This document shows, one piece after another, positions 26,950-36,435 of a stretch of DNA of 64,000 nt. A program made the translations under genes and the position numbers. This stretch comes from Bacteroidota bacterium (GTDB lineage Bacteria; Bacteroidota; Bacteroidia; JABDFU01). The notes under the pieces are model-generated. The model did no database searches. It was not told the origin of the DNA and was given only the letters and a program-made list of their open reading frames with translations. Each line of letters starts with the position of its first letter. Positions within the stretch are counted from its first letter, which is position 1. The stretch spans positions 42,983 through 106,982 of the forward strand of contig JABDFG010000001.1 of the NCBI GenBank assembly GCA_013286655.1, in the 5' to 3' direction.

Positions 26950-27573
26950 TTGCTACTACACATCCATCCGAAAAATCCTAATCCACGTGAACTGAAACAG
27001 GTGGTTGAATGCCTGCGGGATGGCGGTGTAATCATCTACCCTACGGATACCGTTTACGGAATGGGCTGTGATATTTACAAACAAAAATCGATTGAGCGCA
27101 TCGCACAAATCAAAGGTATTCGTTCCGAAAAGGCGAATTTTTCTATTATTTGCCAGGACCTGAGCCATTTATCTGATTTCTGCAAACCACTGGAAAATCG
27201 CGTCTATAAGGTTATGCGCAAGACACTCCCCGGCCCATTCACCTTCATTTTAGAAGCCAACTCCAATGTTCCAAAAATTTTCAAAGCCAGAAAAAAAACA
27301 ATCGGTATTCGCATCCCCAATAATAACATTCCATTAGCGATTGTATCACACCTGGGAAACCCAATTGTGAATACCTCAGTTCATGATGAAGACCAACTGA
27401 TAGCATACACAACTGATCCTGGATTAATACATGACAAATACAAAAACCTGGTAGACATTGTCATTGACGGAGGCCCTGGAGGAATGGAACCCTCCACAGT
27501 ACTTGACTGCTCGGGAACTGATTTTGAAATTATCCGGCAGGGTGCAGGAAACACGGAGGGTATTGTACTATAA
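26950..27573 (+). CDS. Sua5/YciO/YrdC family protein, YciO type
   Basis: A 207-residue protein with the YrdC fold: IIYPTDTVYGMGCDI (about residues 26-40) and GIRSEKANFSIICQDLSHLS. The later region KTIGIRIPNNNIPLAIVSHLGNPIVNTSVHDED lacks the SAN motif of true TsaC and resembles E. coli YciO, so threonylcarbamoyl-AMP synthase activity is uncertain. The start is TTG at 26950, 15 bases after the dispersed repeat; homologues begin with the same MLLHIHP-type lead. No ribosome binding site is seen. It converges on the PorE-like gene with an 11-base gap. Confidence 0.85.
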   Translation: MLLHIHPKNPNPRELKQVVECLRDGGVIIYPTDTVYGMGCDIYKQKSIERIAQIKGIRSEKANFSIICQDLSHLSDFCKPLENRVYKVMRKTLPGPFTFILEANSNVPKIFKARKKTIGIRIPNNNIPLAIVSHLGNPIVNTSVHDEDQLIAYTTDPGLIHDKYKNLVDIVIDGGPGGMEPSTVLDCSGTDFEIIRQGAGNTEGIVL

Positions 27574-27584
27574 AACGAAGATCC

Positions 27585-29531
27585 TTATTTGGCGATAACC
27601 TTGAATTCGGTACGTCTGTTTTTTTGCATATGCTCCGGTGTATCATTAGGTGCAACCGGCTTTGTGTCCCCGTATCCTTTGTAACTTAAACGCTCTTTAG
27701 GAATTCCGTTCGTCACTAAAAACTCATACACCGATTTTGCCCTGTTCTGAGAAAGTAAAACATTCGCTTTTTTATCACCGGAATTGTCGGTATGTCCGCC
27801 TAATTCGATCCGGAGTGTTTTATTGGCAGTTAAAAAGGTGATCAGTTTTTGCAATTCTGTTTTTGATTCTTCTTTCAGATCAAATTTACCTGTTTCAAAA
27901 AATATATTTTTCAGTTCCACCGTGAGTCCAGTATCAATAGCTTGCAGCGGCACATCCATTAAAAATGGTTTTGAAATCCCCTTGACCTCTTTTAACGAAT
28001 AATTTTCCGAATAAAACAAATAGCCTGATTTGGATACATTTAATGCATAGTTCTTATCTGTTGGAAGGCAAAGCAAAAACTCTCCGTTACCCGGGTTCGA
28101 TTCTGATTCAACAATTACTTTAGACGTTTCCAGATCAATCAATTCAAAAGCTGCAGCCAAAGGTTTCTTTGATCGACTATCGTATACCTTTCCTTTTAAG
28201 TACGTAATTTTACCCGGCCTTGCCCCTTCGTACAGGTCAAAATGATAGATATCCAGTCCCCCATATCCCCCCGGTCGGTCGGAAGAAAAATAGGCCACAT
28301 TACCCGAGCCGGATACCAGTAAGCTATTTTCATCACCAAAGGTATTAATGGGATAACCCAGATTGACAGGGTCACCCCAGTTTCCCTGATCATCCTTACG
28401 GACCACATATATATCCGATCCCCCCATTCCGACCCTGCCGTTGGAGGCGAAATACAATGTTTTTGTATCCGGATGGATATAAGGAGATTCCTCCTTCCCT
28501 GGCGTATTTATTTTATTTCCCATATTAACAGGTGCTCCCCAGGACCCATCTGCATTTAAGGTACTTTGCCAGATATCCGCATCGCCTTGTCCGCCAGGAC
28601 GGTTGCTGAGGAAATAAAGTGTTTTGCCATCTGAAGAAAAACTAGGCTGGGATTCCCAGTATTTCGTGTTGATTGGCGCTCCTAAATTTACAGGTCTGCT
28701 CCATCGATCACCGGTCTTCCGGGAAACATAGATATCACAGTTTCCCTTTCCATCCGGCCGGTCACATCCCGTAAAAATTAAAAACTGTCCGTCCGCCGAG
28801 AGAGCCGGAGCGCCCTCATTTAAGGGAGTATTGATGGGAGGGCCAATATTCATGGCTTCTGACCAATCCTGACCTTGTCGTTTACTCAGGTAAAAATCCT
28901 CCTGTGATCGCGCACCACTCTCCGTACGGGCACTCCTGGTAAATAAAAAAACCTGATCATCCGCAGTAATCGCAGGATAATATTCAAAATCAGGGCTGTT
29001 AACCGATGCACCCATATTATGCGGCTCAAAAGGAACTGGGTGTTGAAGCTCTTGAATAGAAAACTCACAACTCCGGATCATTAAGTCAGCTTCCCCATCC
29101 ATCTTGTGACTAACCGATTTTGCGCCCATATATCTTTCCAGGTGAGCTTTGGCATCTGCATAATGTCCGAGCTTAAGTTCCACTTTACCTGCATAAAAAA
29201 AATTATTGGGATAAAAATCCGGATTTATTAAAAATGTTTTCTTGTATTGCTCTATTGCCCTTTCAAATTGGGCATCGTAAGCATACAACTCCGCAAGTAA
29301 AGCATGTGCCTCTATAAAATTGCTATCCTTTTCAAGGGCTCTTTTTAGCACTTCTATTGCCTTTTCAGGATATTGATCCGCATATTTCTGAGCTTCTTCA
29401 TATAATTTAATGGCTTTGCTACCCTTAATTGAATACACAACCGGCTGGGCAATCATCCGAACGATGGAAAATGGCAGCACCAGTATATAAATCAAAAAAA
29501 CCACTTTTCGTAAACTTTCGTATTTTCCCAT
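27585..29531 (-). CDS. PorE-like TPR / PD40 propeller / CRD / OmpA envelope protein
   Basis: A 648-residue exported protein with an N-terminal hydrophobic stretch (VVFLIYILVLPFSIVRMIAQ). Order: TPR (about 40-150), propeller (about 160-430) with blades such as YFLSNRPGGQGDADIW and YFSSDRPGGYGGLDIY, a carboxypeptidase-regulatory-like module (about 440-520), and an OmpA domain (about 535-648; FFETGKFDLKEESKTELQKL, GGHTDNSGDKKANVLLSQNRA). These four domains in this order are those of PorE, which ties the type IX secretion machinery to peptidoglycan. It is shorter and more compact than the protein at 11.2 kb. It follows queE by 11 bases on the same strand. Confidence 0.83.
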   Translation of the reverse strand: MGKYESLRKVVFLIYILVLPFSIVRMIAQPVVYSIKGSKAIKLYEEAQKYADQYPEKAIEVLKRALEKDSNFIEAHALLAELYAYDAQFERAIEQYKKTFLINPDFYPNNFFYAGKVELKLGHYADAKAHLERYMGAKSVSHKMDGEADLMIRSCEFSIQELQHPVPFEPHNMGASVNSPDFEYYPAITADDQVFLFTRSARTESGARSQEDFYLSKRQGQDWSEAMNIGPPINTPLNEGAPALSADGQFLIFTGCDRPDGKGNCDIYVSRKTGDRWSRPVNLGAPINTKYWESQPSFSSDGKTLYFLSNRPGGQGDADIWQSTLNADGSWGAPVNMGNKINTPGKEESPYIHPDTKTLYFASNGRVGMGGSDIYVVRKDDQGNWGDPVNLGYPINTFGDENSLLVSGSGNVAYFSSDRPGGYGGLDIYHFDLYEGARPGKITYLKGKVYDSRSKKPLAAAFELIDLETSKVIVESESNPGNGEFLLCLPTDKNYALNVSKSGYLFYSENYSLKEVKGISKPFLMDVPLQAIDTGLTVELKNIFFETGKFDLKEESKTELQKLITFLTANKTLRIELGGHTDNSGDKKANVLLSQNRAKSVYEFLVTNGIPKERLSYKGYGDTKPVAPNDTPEHMQKNRRTEFKVIAK

Positions 29532-29542
29532 CCTGCTAATTG

Positions 29543-30169
29543 TTAAGGTATTCCCATATACTTATGTGTTTGCAAAGAAACATTCCATTTAGGATTGTTC
29601 ATTACATAATCGATTATTTGTGGCATTATTTCATCCCGCCTACTCCATTCAGGCTGGAGGTATAATTTACAAGAAACACCTACCTGTGCCGCGTTCTTCT
29701 CCCCCCATTTAAAATCATCTCTGTTGTGTACAATTACCTTCAATTCATTTGCCCTTGAAAAAATACCCGGAAGAGGTCTCGCTGTCTTTTTGGGAGACAA
29801 ACAGATCCAGTTCCAGTCTCCGGTGAGAGGATATGCTCCGGACGTTTCAATAAACGTTTCTATCCCGCTCTTTTTAAGCTCCTGTGTAAGGTAATCGAGG
29901 TTATACATACTGGGCTCTCCTCCTGTAACAACTACGGCCCGGGAAACACTTTTTTTCACATGTTCAACAATATCATCTGTTTTAGTAAGCGGATGAAGCG
30001 AGGCATCCCAGCTTTCTTTTACATCACACCAGTGACACCCCACATCGCAACCTCCTACACGAATAAAATAGGCCGCCTTACCGGAATGGTAGCCTTCACC
30101 CTGAATGGTATAAAATTCTTCCATTAAAGGAAGTTCTAATCCTCTCTCCAGTAAATCCGATTTTTCCAT
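29543..30169 (-). CDS. queE: 7-carboxy-7-deazaguanine synthase
   Basis: A radical SAM enzyme that contracts 6-carboxytetrahydropterin to 7-carboxy-7-deazaguanine, on the path to queuosine in tRNA. The cluster motif is C-x3-C-x2-C in GGCDVGCHWCDVKESWD (about residues 39-55), and VVTGGEPSMYNLD is the SAM-contact region. The N-terminal EEFYTIQGEGYHSGKAAYFIR is diagnostic. Length 208 is normal. No other que genes are in the window. Confidence 0.93.
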   Translation of the reverse strand: MEKSDLLERGLELPLMEEFYTIQGEGYHSGKAAYFIRVGGCDVGCHWCDVKESWDASLHPLTKTDDIVEHVKKSVSRAVVVTGGEPSMYNLDYLTQELKKSGIETFIETSGAYPLTGDWNWICLSPKKTARPLPGIFSRANELKVIVHNRDDFKWGEKNAAQVGVSCKLYLQPEWSRRDEIMPQIIDYVMNNPKWNVSLQTHKYMGIP

Positions 30170-30219
30170 GTGCAGGTATAGGCTCTAAAAAAGCCCTTCT
30201 TTTCTAACGTTAAAGTTAA

Positions 30220-30227
30220 TACTTTTG
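30220..30227 (+). promoter_or_regulatory. M16 peptidase promoter -7 element
   Basis: TACTTTTG is a perfect TAnnTTTG match, 30 bases before the ATG at 30258. Its last three bases form an upstream in-frame TTG at 30225, which argues against using that codon as a start. Confidence 0.5.
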
Positions 30228-30257
30228 ATCCCTTTCACCACCTCAATTACTTTGAAA

Positions 30258-33059
30258 ATGAACTATCTTTTAATCTTAGCGTTAACAATCACGACGCTTG
30301 CCCATAGCCTTGCCCAAACTCCTATCTGGATAACTCCTGTACCAATTGATTCAACCGTTCGTACGGGAAAATTATCCAATGGACTCACCTATTATATCAA
30401 GAAAAATGGAAAACCGGAAAAACGCGCTGAACTACGGCTTGTTGTAAATGCCGGTTCTAATTATGAGAATGATAACCAGCAGGGCTTGGCTCATTTTGTT
30501 GAACACATGGCATTCAATGGAACAGAACATTTTAAAAAGAATGAATTAGTTAATTATCTTGAATCTGTTGGAACAAAATTCGGAGCTCATCTGAATGCTT
30601 ATACCAGCTTTGATGAAACGGTCTACATGCTTCAATTACCTACTGATTCGGAAAAGATATTCAGGAAAGGTTTTCTTGTTCTGGAAGACTGGGCTCACAA
30701 TCTGAGTTTTGACGATCAGGAGATAGAAAAAGAAAGGGGTGTTGTGATTTCAGAACGCAGGAACGGACTTGGCGCAAATGAACGTATGAATCAAAAGACA
30801 CTGCCTGTTATTTATAAAGACTCCCGGTACGCAGAAAGGTTACCTATCGGCAAATTGGAAATACTTGAAAACTGCAAGCATGAAACCTTAAAACAATTTT
30901 ATACCGATTGGTACCGGCCTGACCTGATGGCGATTATTGCTGTCGGTGATTTTGATGTAGATCAGGTGGAAAAAATAATAAAGGAGCAATTTTCAACTAT
31001 TCCTTCAAAAGAAAATCCGCGTCCCGTCCAACATTTTGAAGTTCCGGGAAACAACCAATTACTTATTGCAAAAGCTACGGATAAGGAAGCATCCTCCACG
31101 ATCGTAGAAGTTCTTTACAAAACACCTTATGAAAAAACGAGCACCTTGCTGGATTACCGCAGAAAATTAGTTTACGCACTTTACAACGGTATGATGAATG
31201 AGCGCCTGAGCGAACTTCAGCAACAAACCAATCCTCCCTTTTCCTATGCATCCATGAACTACGGAGCTCTTACACGTACGAAAAACATGTATTCTGGTTT
31301 TGCAGTTGTGCCAGAGAAGGGCATTGAACGGGGCTTGGAAACGCTTATTACGGAGAATCACCGGGTAAAACTATTTGGATTTTCTGATACCGAACTGGAA
31401 CGCCAGAAAAAAAACCTTTTACGGGCTATGGAAAAACAATACAATGAACGTGACAAAACAGAATCAAGAAGTTTAGTCAACAATTATGTAAATAACTTTC
31501 TAAAAAATGATCCGGCACCTTCAATTGACTTTAAATATGACTTTTATAAAAAATATTTGCCCGGAATTACAATTGCGGATATCGATGAACTTGCCCGAAA
31601 ATGGGTATCCGATGATGGAAAAGACATGGTTGTTGTGATAGAAGCTCCCGATAAACCGGAAGTCAACATCCCCTCAGATGAAAAAATCAAATCCATGTTA
31701 AGCAGCGTTATAAAAAAGGAACTTAAGCCTTATGAGGACAAGGCCACTGATAAGCCCTTAATGGCAACAAAACCAGTTACGGGTAAGGTGACGAGTGAGC
31801 AAGGGATAAAAGAACTGGGAATTACGGAGTGGCATTTATCAAATGGAGTAAAAGTAGTATTGAAACCAACGGACTTCAAGAACGACGAATTGCTTTTTAA
31901 TGCAAGCAGTCCGGGAGGAAGCTCGTTGGTTAGTGATAAAGATGATATGTCTGCTTCTTTTGCTGCGAGTATTGTAGACGAATCGGGAATTGCTGACCTG
32001 GATAATATTACGTTGACCAAGATGCTGGCCGGCAAATTGGTTTCCGTTTCGCCCTCTATCAGTGAATTAAGAGAGGGTTTTAACGGAAGTTGCTCCCCCG
32101 CTGATCTTGAAACAGCACTTCAGTTGATTCATCTGTATTTCACGGATCCCCGCAAAGATGAAAAGGCATTTGCTTCTATGATGGAACGCTACAAAGGTTT
32201 TATTGAAAATCAGAAATCCAATCCTGAAAATGCCTTTAGAGATACCATCCAGGTAACAATGGCCCAGCATAATTACCGGAGCAGACCATTTACATTGGAA
32301 AGTCTAAAGGAGATTGATTTGAACAGAGCCTTTGAAATCTACAAGGACCGCTTTGCCGATGCAGACGATTTTACCTTTTTCTTCGTAGGTAACTTTAAAA
32401 CCGAAGAAATAAAACCGCTGATTGAACTCTATTTGGGCAGCCTCCCATCGACAGGAAGAAAGGAAACATGGAAAGATTTGCATAACCGGTATCCGAAAGG
32501 TGTTATTAAAAAAACTGTTAAGCGGGGGATTGAGCCGAAAAGCTCCGTTCATATTGAATACTCCGGAACCTGCGACTATAACCGCCAAAACAGGCTGACA
32601 TACAATGCACTTATCAAATTGCTAAACATTAAACTGAGAGAAGTTTTGCGCGAAGATAAAGGTGGAACCTATGGTGTATCTGTTTATGGTTCGCTCAACC
32701 ATTATCCGGTGCAGGATTATGAATTGTCTATTTCCTTTGGCTGCGATCCTAAAAATGTAAAGGACCTGAGTAAAGCAGCCTTTGAAGTATTGAAAAAAAT
32801 CAAAAAAGATGGGGTTGATGATCCGGATCTGGTCAAGATCAAAGAAACCTTCCGGCGCGAATATGAAATTAATTTTAAGGAAAACAGGTTCTGGTTATCT
32901 GCTATAAGCAATAACTATTATGATGATGAGAATATCCTGGACATCGCGAATCTACCCAAAATGGCGGCTGCTATTACTTCGGATGATCTGAAGAACGCAG
33001 CCAGCAAATACCTGAATCAAAGAAATTATGCCCGATTTTTGCTGATGCCGGAGAAATAG
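30258..33059 (+). CDS. M16 family zinc metallopeptidase, exported
   Basis: A 933-residue pitrilysin-type peptidase with signal peptide [20 protein letters not shown]. The N-terminal catalytic domain has the inverted zinc motif [14 protein letters not shown] (HxxEH, about residue 78) and the downstream Glu in [12 protein letters not shown]. The C-terminal half is a second M16 domain without the zinc motif ([26 protein letters not shown] and [10 protein letters not shown]). It is expected to degrade peptides in the periplasm. Its 3' end overlaps the end of the convergent folD by 34 bases. Confidence 0.93.
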   Translation: MNYLLILALTITTLAHSLAQTPIWITPVPIDSTVRTGKLSNGLTYYIKKNGKPEKRAELRLVVNAGSNYENDNQQGLAHFVEHMAFNGTEHFKKNELVNYLESVGTKFGAHLNAYTSFDETVYMLQLPTDSEKIFRKGFLVLEDWAHNLSFDDQEIEKERGVVISERRNGLGANERMNQKTLPVIYKDSRYAERLPIGKLEILENCKHETLKQFYTDWYRPDLMAIIAVGDFDVDQVEKIIKEQFSTIPSKENPRPVQHFEVPGNNQLLIAKATDKEASSTIVEVLYKTPYEKTSTLLDYRRKLVYALYNGMMNERLSELQQQTNPPFSYASMNYGALTRTKNMYSGFAVVPEKGIERGLETLITENHRVKLFGFSDTELERQKKNLLRAMEKQYNERDKTESRSLVNNYVNNFLKNDPAPSIDFKYDFYKKYLPGITIADIDELARKWVSDDGKDMVVVIEAPDKPEVNIPSDEKIKSMLSSVIKKELKPYEDKATDKPLMATKPVTGKVTSEQGIKELGITEWHLSNGVKVVLKPTDFKNDELLFNASSPGGSSLVSDKDDMSASFAASIVDESGIADLDNITLTKMLAGKLVSVSPSISELREGFNGSCSPADLETALQLIHLYFTDPRKDEKAFASMMERYKGFIENQKSNPENAFRDTIQVTMAQHNYRSRPFTLESLKEIDLNRAFEIYKDRFADADDFTFFFVGNFKTEEIKPLIELYLGSLPSTGRKETWKDLHNRYPKGVIKKTVKRGIEPKSSVHIEYSGTCDYNRQNRLTYNALIKLLNIKLREVLREDKGGTYGVSVYGSLNHYPVQDYELSISFGCDPKNVKDLSKAAFEVLKKIKKDGVDDPDLVKIKETFRREYEINFKENRFWLSAISNNYYDDENILDIANLPKMAAAITSDDLKNAASKYLNQRNYARFLLMPEK

Positions 33060-33916
33060 GATTTTAAAGTGTTCTTCATTAATGAAACGATGGTCATGGG
33101 TCCAACACCTCCGGGAACAGGAGTAATGTAAGAACATTTAGGCGCCACTTCGTCGAATTTAACATCTCCAAAAAGCTTGTATCCGTTTTTAGAAAGTGCG
33201 GAAGGCAAACGGGTAATACCTACATCAATAACTACCGCTCCCTCCTTTACCATATCGGAAGTAATAAAATTGGCCTTACCTAAGGCAACAATTAAAATAT
33301 CGGCTGCAGACGTTATTTCCCGGAGGTTTTCCGTTTTACTGTGTGCCAGGGTAACGGTACAATTTCCCGGATAAGCATTTCGCGCCATTAAGATGCTTAT
33401 AGGTGAACCAACGATATGACTCCGACCGACAACAACGCAATGTCTGCCATTTGTTTCAATTTCATAACGCTCCAGTAACTGCAGTATACCGTATGGAGTG
33501 GCGGGCAAATAAGTCGGCATGTCAAGCACCATACGGCCCAGGTTGGCCGGATGGAAACCATCTACATCCTTTAGTGGACTGATGGCCTCAATTATATTCT
33601 GTTGAGAAATATGCCCGGGCAAAGGCAGTTGGACAATAAATCCATCAATCCTTTCATCCCTGTTTAATTTCCCTACTTCCTCCAATAATTCTTTTTCAGA
33701 CAGTGTTTCCGGTAAACGGATAAGTGTTGAATGAAAACCCACCCTTTCGCAAGCCTTTACTTTCCCATTTACATACGTTTCACTTGCTCCATCATTGCCA
33801 ACAAGAATAGCTGCCAGATGAGGAACCCTTTCACCGCTTGACCGGATTTTGTTAACCTCGCCGGTCATCTCTGACAAAATTTCTTCTGCTATTTTTTTGC
33901 CTTCAATGAGTTTCAA
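33026..33916 (-). CDS. folD: Bifunctional methylene-THF dehydrogenase / methenyl-THF cyclohydrolase
   Basis: Interconverts 5,10-methylene-THF and 10-formyl-THF through methenyl-THF. The substrate region has [15 protein letters not shown] with the catalytic Lys, [13 protein letters not shown], and the Rossmann part [38 protein letters not shown] closes the fold. The last 11 or so residues beyond the usual end are encoded in the overlap with the M16 gene. Length 296 is normal. Confidence 0.96.
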   Translation of the reverse strand: MKLIEGKKIAEEILSEMTGEVNKIRSSGERVPHLAAILVGNDGASETYVNGKVKACERVGFHSTLIRLPETLSEKELLEEVGKLNRDERIDGFIVQLPLPGHISQQNIIEAISPLKDVDGFHPANLGRMVLDMPTYLPATPYGILQLLERYEIETNGRHCVVVGRSHIVGSPISILMARNAYPGNCTVTLAHSKTENLREITSAADILIVALGKANFITSDMVKEGAVVIDVGITRLPSALSKNGYKLFGDVKFDEVAPKCSYITPVPGGVGPMTIVSLMKNTLKSYFSGISKNRA

Positions 33917-33971
33917 GGGAAAGAATTATGTTTATCGAATTATTAGGTCATTAAAATTAACATATCCTCAA

Positions 33972-34042
33972 TTGGCTCATTACTCACTTCTTTTATTTTT
34001 ATTGAGTTCATGAATGCTTCGCATTTGGCTAATTACTTACTT
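33972..34042. repeat. Dispersed hairpin element, copy 2, between direct repeats
   Basis: The core at 33989-34026 matches the core at 26873-26911 apart from one missing base and one substitution, and includes the AATGC-TTC-GCATT hairpin. It lies between TTGGCTCATTACTCACTT (33972-33989) and TTGGCTAATTACTTACTT (34025-34042), which differ at 2 of 18 positions. The right repeat runs into the last codons of ffh. The flanking repeats differ from those at copy 1. Confidence 0.7.
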
Positions 34043-35374
34043 GATTCCCATATTCTTCATCTGTCCCATCATCTTCATCCTATTCTTTTTATCACCCATC
34101 ATCTTCATCATTTTTCGCGTTTCGTCAAACTGTTTAATAAGCTTATTGACTTCCGTAACGGAAGTTCCGCTGCCGCCGGCTATTCGTTGCCGCCGGCTAC
34201 CAGTAAGCGATTCGGGGTGTTCCCGTTCAAAGGGAGTCATAGAAGAAATAATCGCCTCCAATCCCTTAAATGCATCCTCCTTTATATCCACATCTTTCAT
34301 TGCCTTTCCAACACCCGGAATCATACTTACCAGATCCTTCATGTTACCCATCTTCTTGATTTGCTGAAGCTGACCTATAAAATCATTAAAATCAAATTGA
34401 TTTTTTGCAATTTTTTTATGTAGTTTCTTGGCTTCCTCTTCATTAAATTGCTCCTGGGCACGCTCAACTAGTGTAACAACGTCACCCATACCCAGAATAC
34501 GGTCGGCCATACGCTGAGGATGAAACACATCCATCGCATCCATCTTTTCACCGGTACCTACAAATTTGATTGGCTTATTAACCACCGATCTTATGGAAAG
34601 AGCGGCTCCCCCACGGGTATCGCCATCCAACTTTGTCAGAACGACACCATCAAAATCCAGGCGATCATTAAACGCTTTAGCTGTATTGACAGCGTCCTGA
34701 CCGGTCATCGCATCTACAACGAATAAGATTTCATCCGGATGGATGGCTTTTTTAACGGCCTGCAACTCCTCCATCATTTGTTCATCCACCGCCAGGCGGC
34801 CTGCTGTATCAATGATAACGACAGAATTTCCATTTTCCTTTGCCTGAAGGATCCCTGATTTGGCAATCGATACGATATCCTTAGAGGAGCGATCAGAAAA
34901 AACCTCAACGCCCAGTTGTTCTCCCAAAACATGCAATTGATCAATAGCGGCAGGACGATAAACATCACAGGCCACCAACAGTGGTTTTTTACCTCTTTTG
35001 TTCTTCAAATGACCGGCAAGCTTCCCCGAAAAAGTAGTCTTACCCGAACCCTGTAAACCACTCATTAATATAATCGTAGGGCTGCTCGAAAGTTTTATAT
35101 CTGTCATCTCCCCACCCATCAGTAAAGTGAGTTCATCGTGCGTAATTTTGGTCAACAGCTGACCGGGAGAAATAGATGTCAGCACATTTTGTCCCAGCGC
35201 CTTTTCCTTTACCGTATCCGTAAATTGCTTAGCAACTTTATAGTTCACGTCCGCGTCCAGAAGGGCCTTACGTATTTCCTTAATAGTTTCCGATACATTT
35301 ACTTCGGTGATTTTCCCCTGACCCTTTAAAAGCTTAAAAGCCCTGTCTATTTTATCACTTAAACTCTCGAACAT
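34037..35374 (-). CDS. ffh: Signal recognition particle protein Ffh
   Basis: The SRP54 GTPase that binds signal sequences on nascent membrane proteins and hands the ribosome to FtsY. The N domain is at residues 1-90, and the G domain has the P-loop GLQGSGKTT (about residue 107), DTAGRLAVDE and TKLDGDTRGGAALS. The M domain from about residue 300 ends in a Met-rich tail, MMKMMGDKKNRMKMMGQMKNMGIK. Length 445 is normal. The end of the gene overlaps the right flank of the dispersed repeat. Confidence 0.97.
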   Translation of the reverse strand: MFESLSDKIDRAFKLLKGQGKITEVNVSETIKEIRKALLDADVNYKVAKQFTDTVKEKALGQNVLTSISPGQLLTKITHDELTLLMGGEMTDIKLSSSPTIILMSGLQGSGKTTFSGKLAGHLKNKRGKKPLLVACDVYRPAAIDQLHVLGEQLGVEVFSDRSSKDIVSIAKSGILQAKENGNSVVIIDTAGRLAVDEQMMEELQAVKKAIHPDEILFVVDAMTGQDAVNTAKAFNDRLDFDGVVLTKLDGDTRGGAALSIRSVVNKPIKFVGTGEKMDAMDVFHPQRMADRILGMGDVVTLVERAQEQFNEEEAKKLHKKIAKNQFDFNDFIGQLQQIKKMGNMKDLVSMIPGVGKAMKDVDIKEDAFKGLEAIISSMTPFEREHPESLTGSRRQRIAGGSGTSVTEVNKLIKQFDETRKMMKMMGDKKNRMKMMGQMKNMGIK

Positions 35375-35453
35375 TTTATTTTTTTTAGATAAGTAAATTT
35401 AAAAAAAATTGAGCGGCTATTTAAATTTATTCCCATATTTATATTCATTCGAT

Positions 35454-35461
35454 TACCTTCG
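35454..35461 (+). promoter_or_regulatory. Promoter-like -7 element at the acyltransferase start
   Basis: TACCTTCG (one base off TAnnTTTG) ends five bases before the ATG at 35467. Used as a -7 element, it would give a transcript with little or no leader. Confidence 0.35.
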
Positions 35462-35466
35462 TAAGA

Positions 35467-36342
35467 ATGAACCGGATTAGTTATTACCTGACTCAGCCCT
35501 TTATTTACCTGATTTCACTTTGCCCCTTTTTTTTATTGTATGGCATTTCGGATATTACATTTCTGTTAGTATACTATGTAATTGGCTATCGGAAAAAAAT
35601 CGTTTACGAAAACCTCCGGAATTCATTTCCTGACAAATCCGAAAAAGAGATCAAGCATATCCAACTGAATTATTACAGGTATTTGTGTGATCTGGGCCTG
35701 GAAACACTCAAAACGTTGACGATAAGCAGGGAAAAATCGCTAAAACACTGTTATCTTACACCGGAGACCGTCGATCTGTTCAATCGTTATTACACGGAAA
35801 ACAAAAGTGTCATCATTGTGCTTGGTCATTTGGGAAACTGGGAATGGGCGGGTAACGCTTTTTCGCTTCAGTGCAAACATCAATTGTACGTGATTTACCA
35901 CCCTTTTACGAATCCCTTATTTGACAAGTTGATTATAAAAACCCGGACTCGTTTTGGCACTCAATTGATTCCCATGAAAGATACTTTCCGGCAAATGACA
36001 AAAAACAAAACAGTCTGTTCTGCTACAGCCTTTATTGCCGACCAAACGCCCTCTCCGGAAAATGCCCATTGGACAACCTTTCTGAACCAGGAAACGGCCG
36101 TATTCAAAGGCACTGAGTTGATGGCTAACCGCTTTAATTACCCGGTCATTTTCATCCAGGTTGAACGTGTGAGGAGAGGTTATTATGCGGTAAAGGCAGA
36201 AGCTCAAACTGAACACCCAGCCGATACCGCCCGGGGATATATTTCCGAATGGCACACACAGGTGCTCGAAAAATGCATAAACCTGAAACCTGAAACCTGG
36301 CTCTGGTCACATCGGAGATGGAAACATAAAAAGCCGGCTTAA
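35467..36342 (+). CDS. Lysophospholipid acyltransferase family (LpxL/HtrB-like)
   Basis: A 291-residue membrane acyltransferase of the type that adds secondary acyl chains to lipid A. An N-terminal hydrophobic segment (FIYLISLCPFFLLYGISDITFLLVYYVI) precedes the H-x4-E motif in VLGHLGNWEWAG (about residue 122). FIADQTPSPENAHWTTFLNQETAVFKGTELMAN is the typical second block. The C-terminal RRWKHKKP is also usual. The acyl donor and acceptor are unknown. Confidence 0.88.
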   Translation: MNRISYYLTQPFIYLISLCPFFLLYGISDITFLLVYYVIGYRKKIVYENLRNSFPDKSEKEIKHIQLNYYRYLCDLGLETLKTLTISREKSLKHCYLTPETVDLFNRYYTENKSVIIVLGHLGNWEWAGNAFSLQCKHQLYVIYHPFTNPLFDKLIIKTRTRFGTQLIPMKDTFRQMTKNKTVCSATAFIADQTPSPENAHWTTFLNQETAVFKGTELMANRFNYPVIFIQVERVRRGYYAVKAEAQTEHPADTARGYISEWHTQVLEKCINLKPETWLWSHRRWKHKKPA

Positions 36343-36404
36343 AAATAAACCCAACAAGATAAATTTTGAACAACTTCTAAAGGATTTCCTAGTTTTATTT
36401 TTTT

Positions 36405-36412
36405 TACCTTTG
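36405..36412 (+). promoter_or_regulatory. Desaturase promoter -7 element
   Basis: TACCTTTG, a perfect TAnnTTTG match, lies 23 bases before the desaturase ATG. Confidence 0.5.
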
Positions 36413-36435
36413 CAATTATTTATTACTGAAATAAA

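Noticed and set aside
34010..34423. Plus-strand open frames opposite the 3' part of ffh
   Set aside because: They lie wholly antisense to a clear Ffh M domain and consist of mirror His/Phe/Ile-rich sequence.
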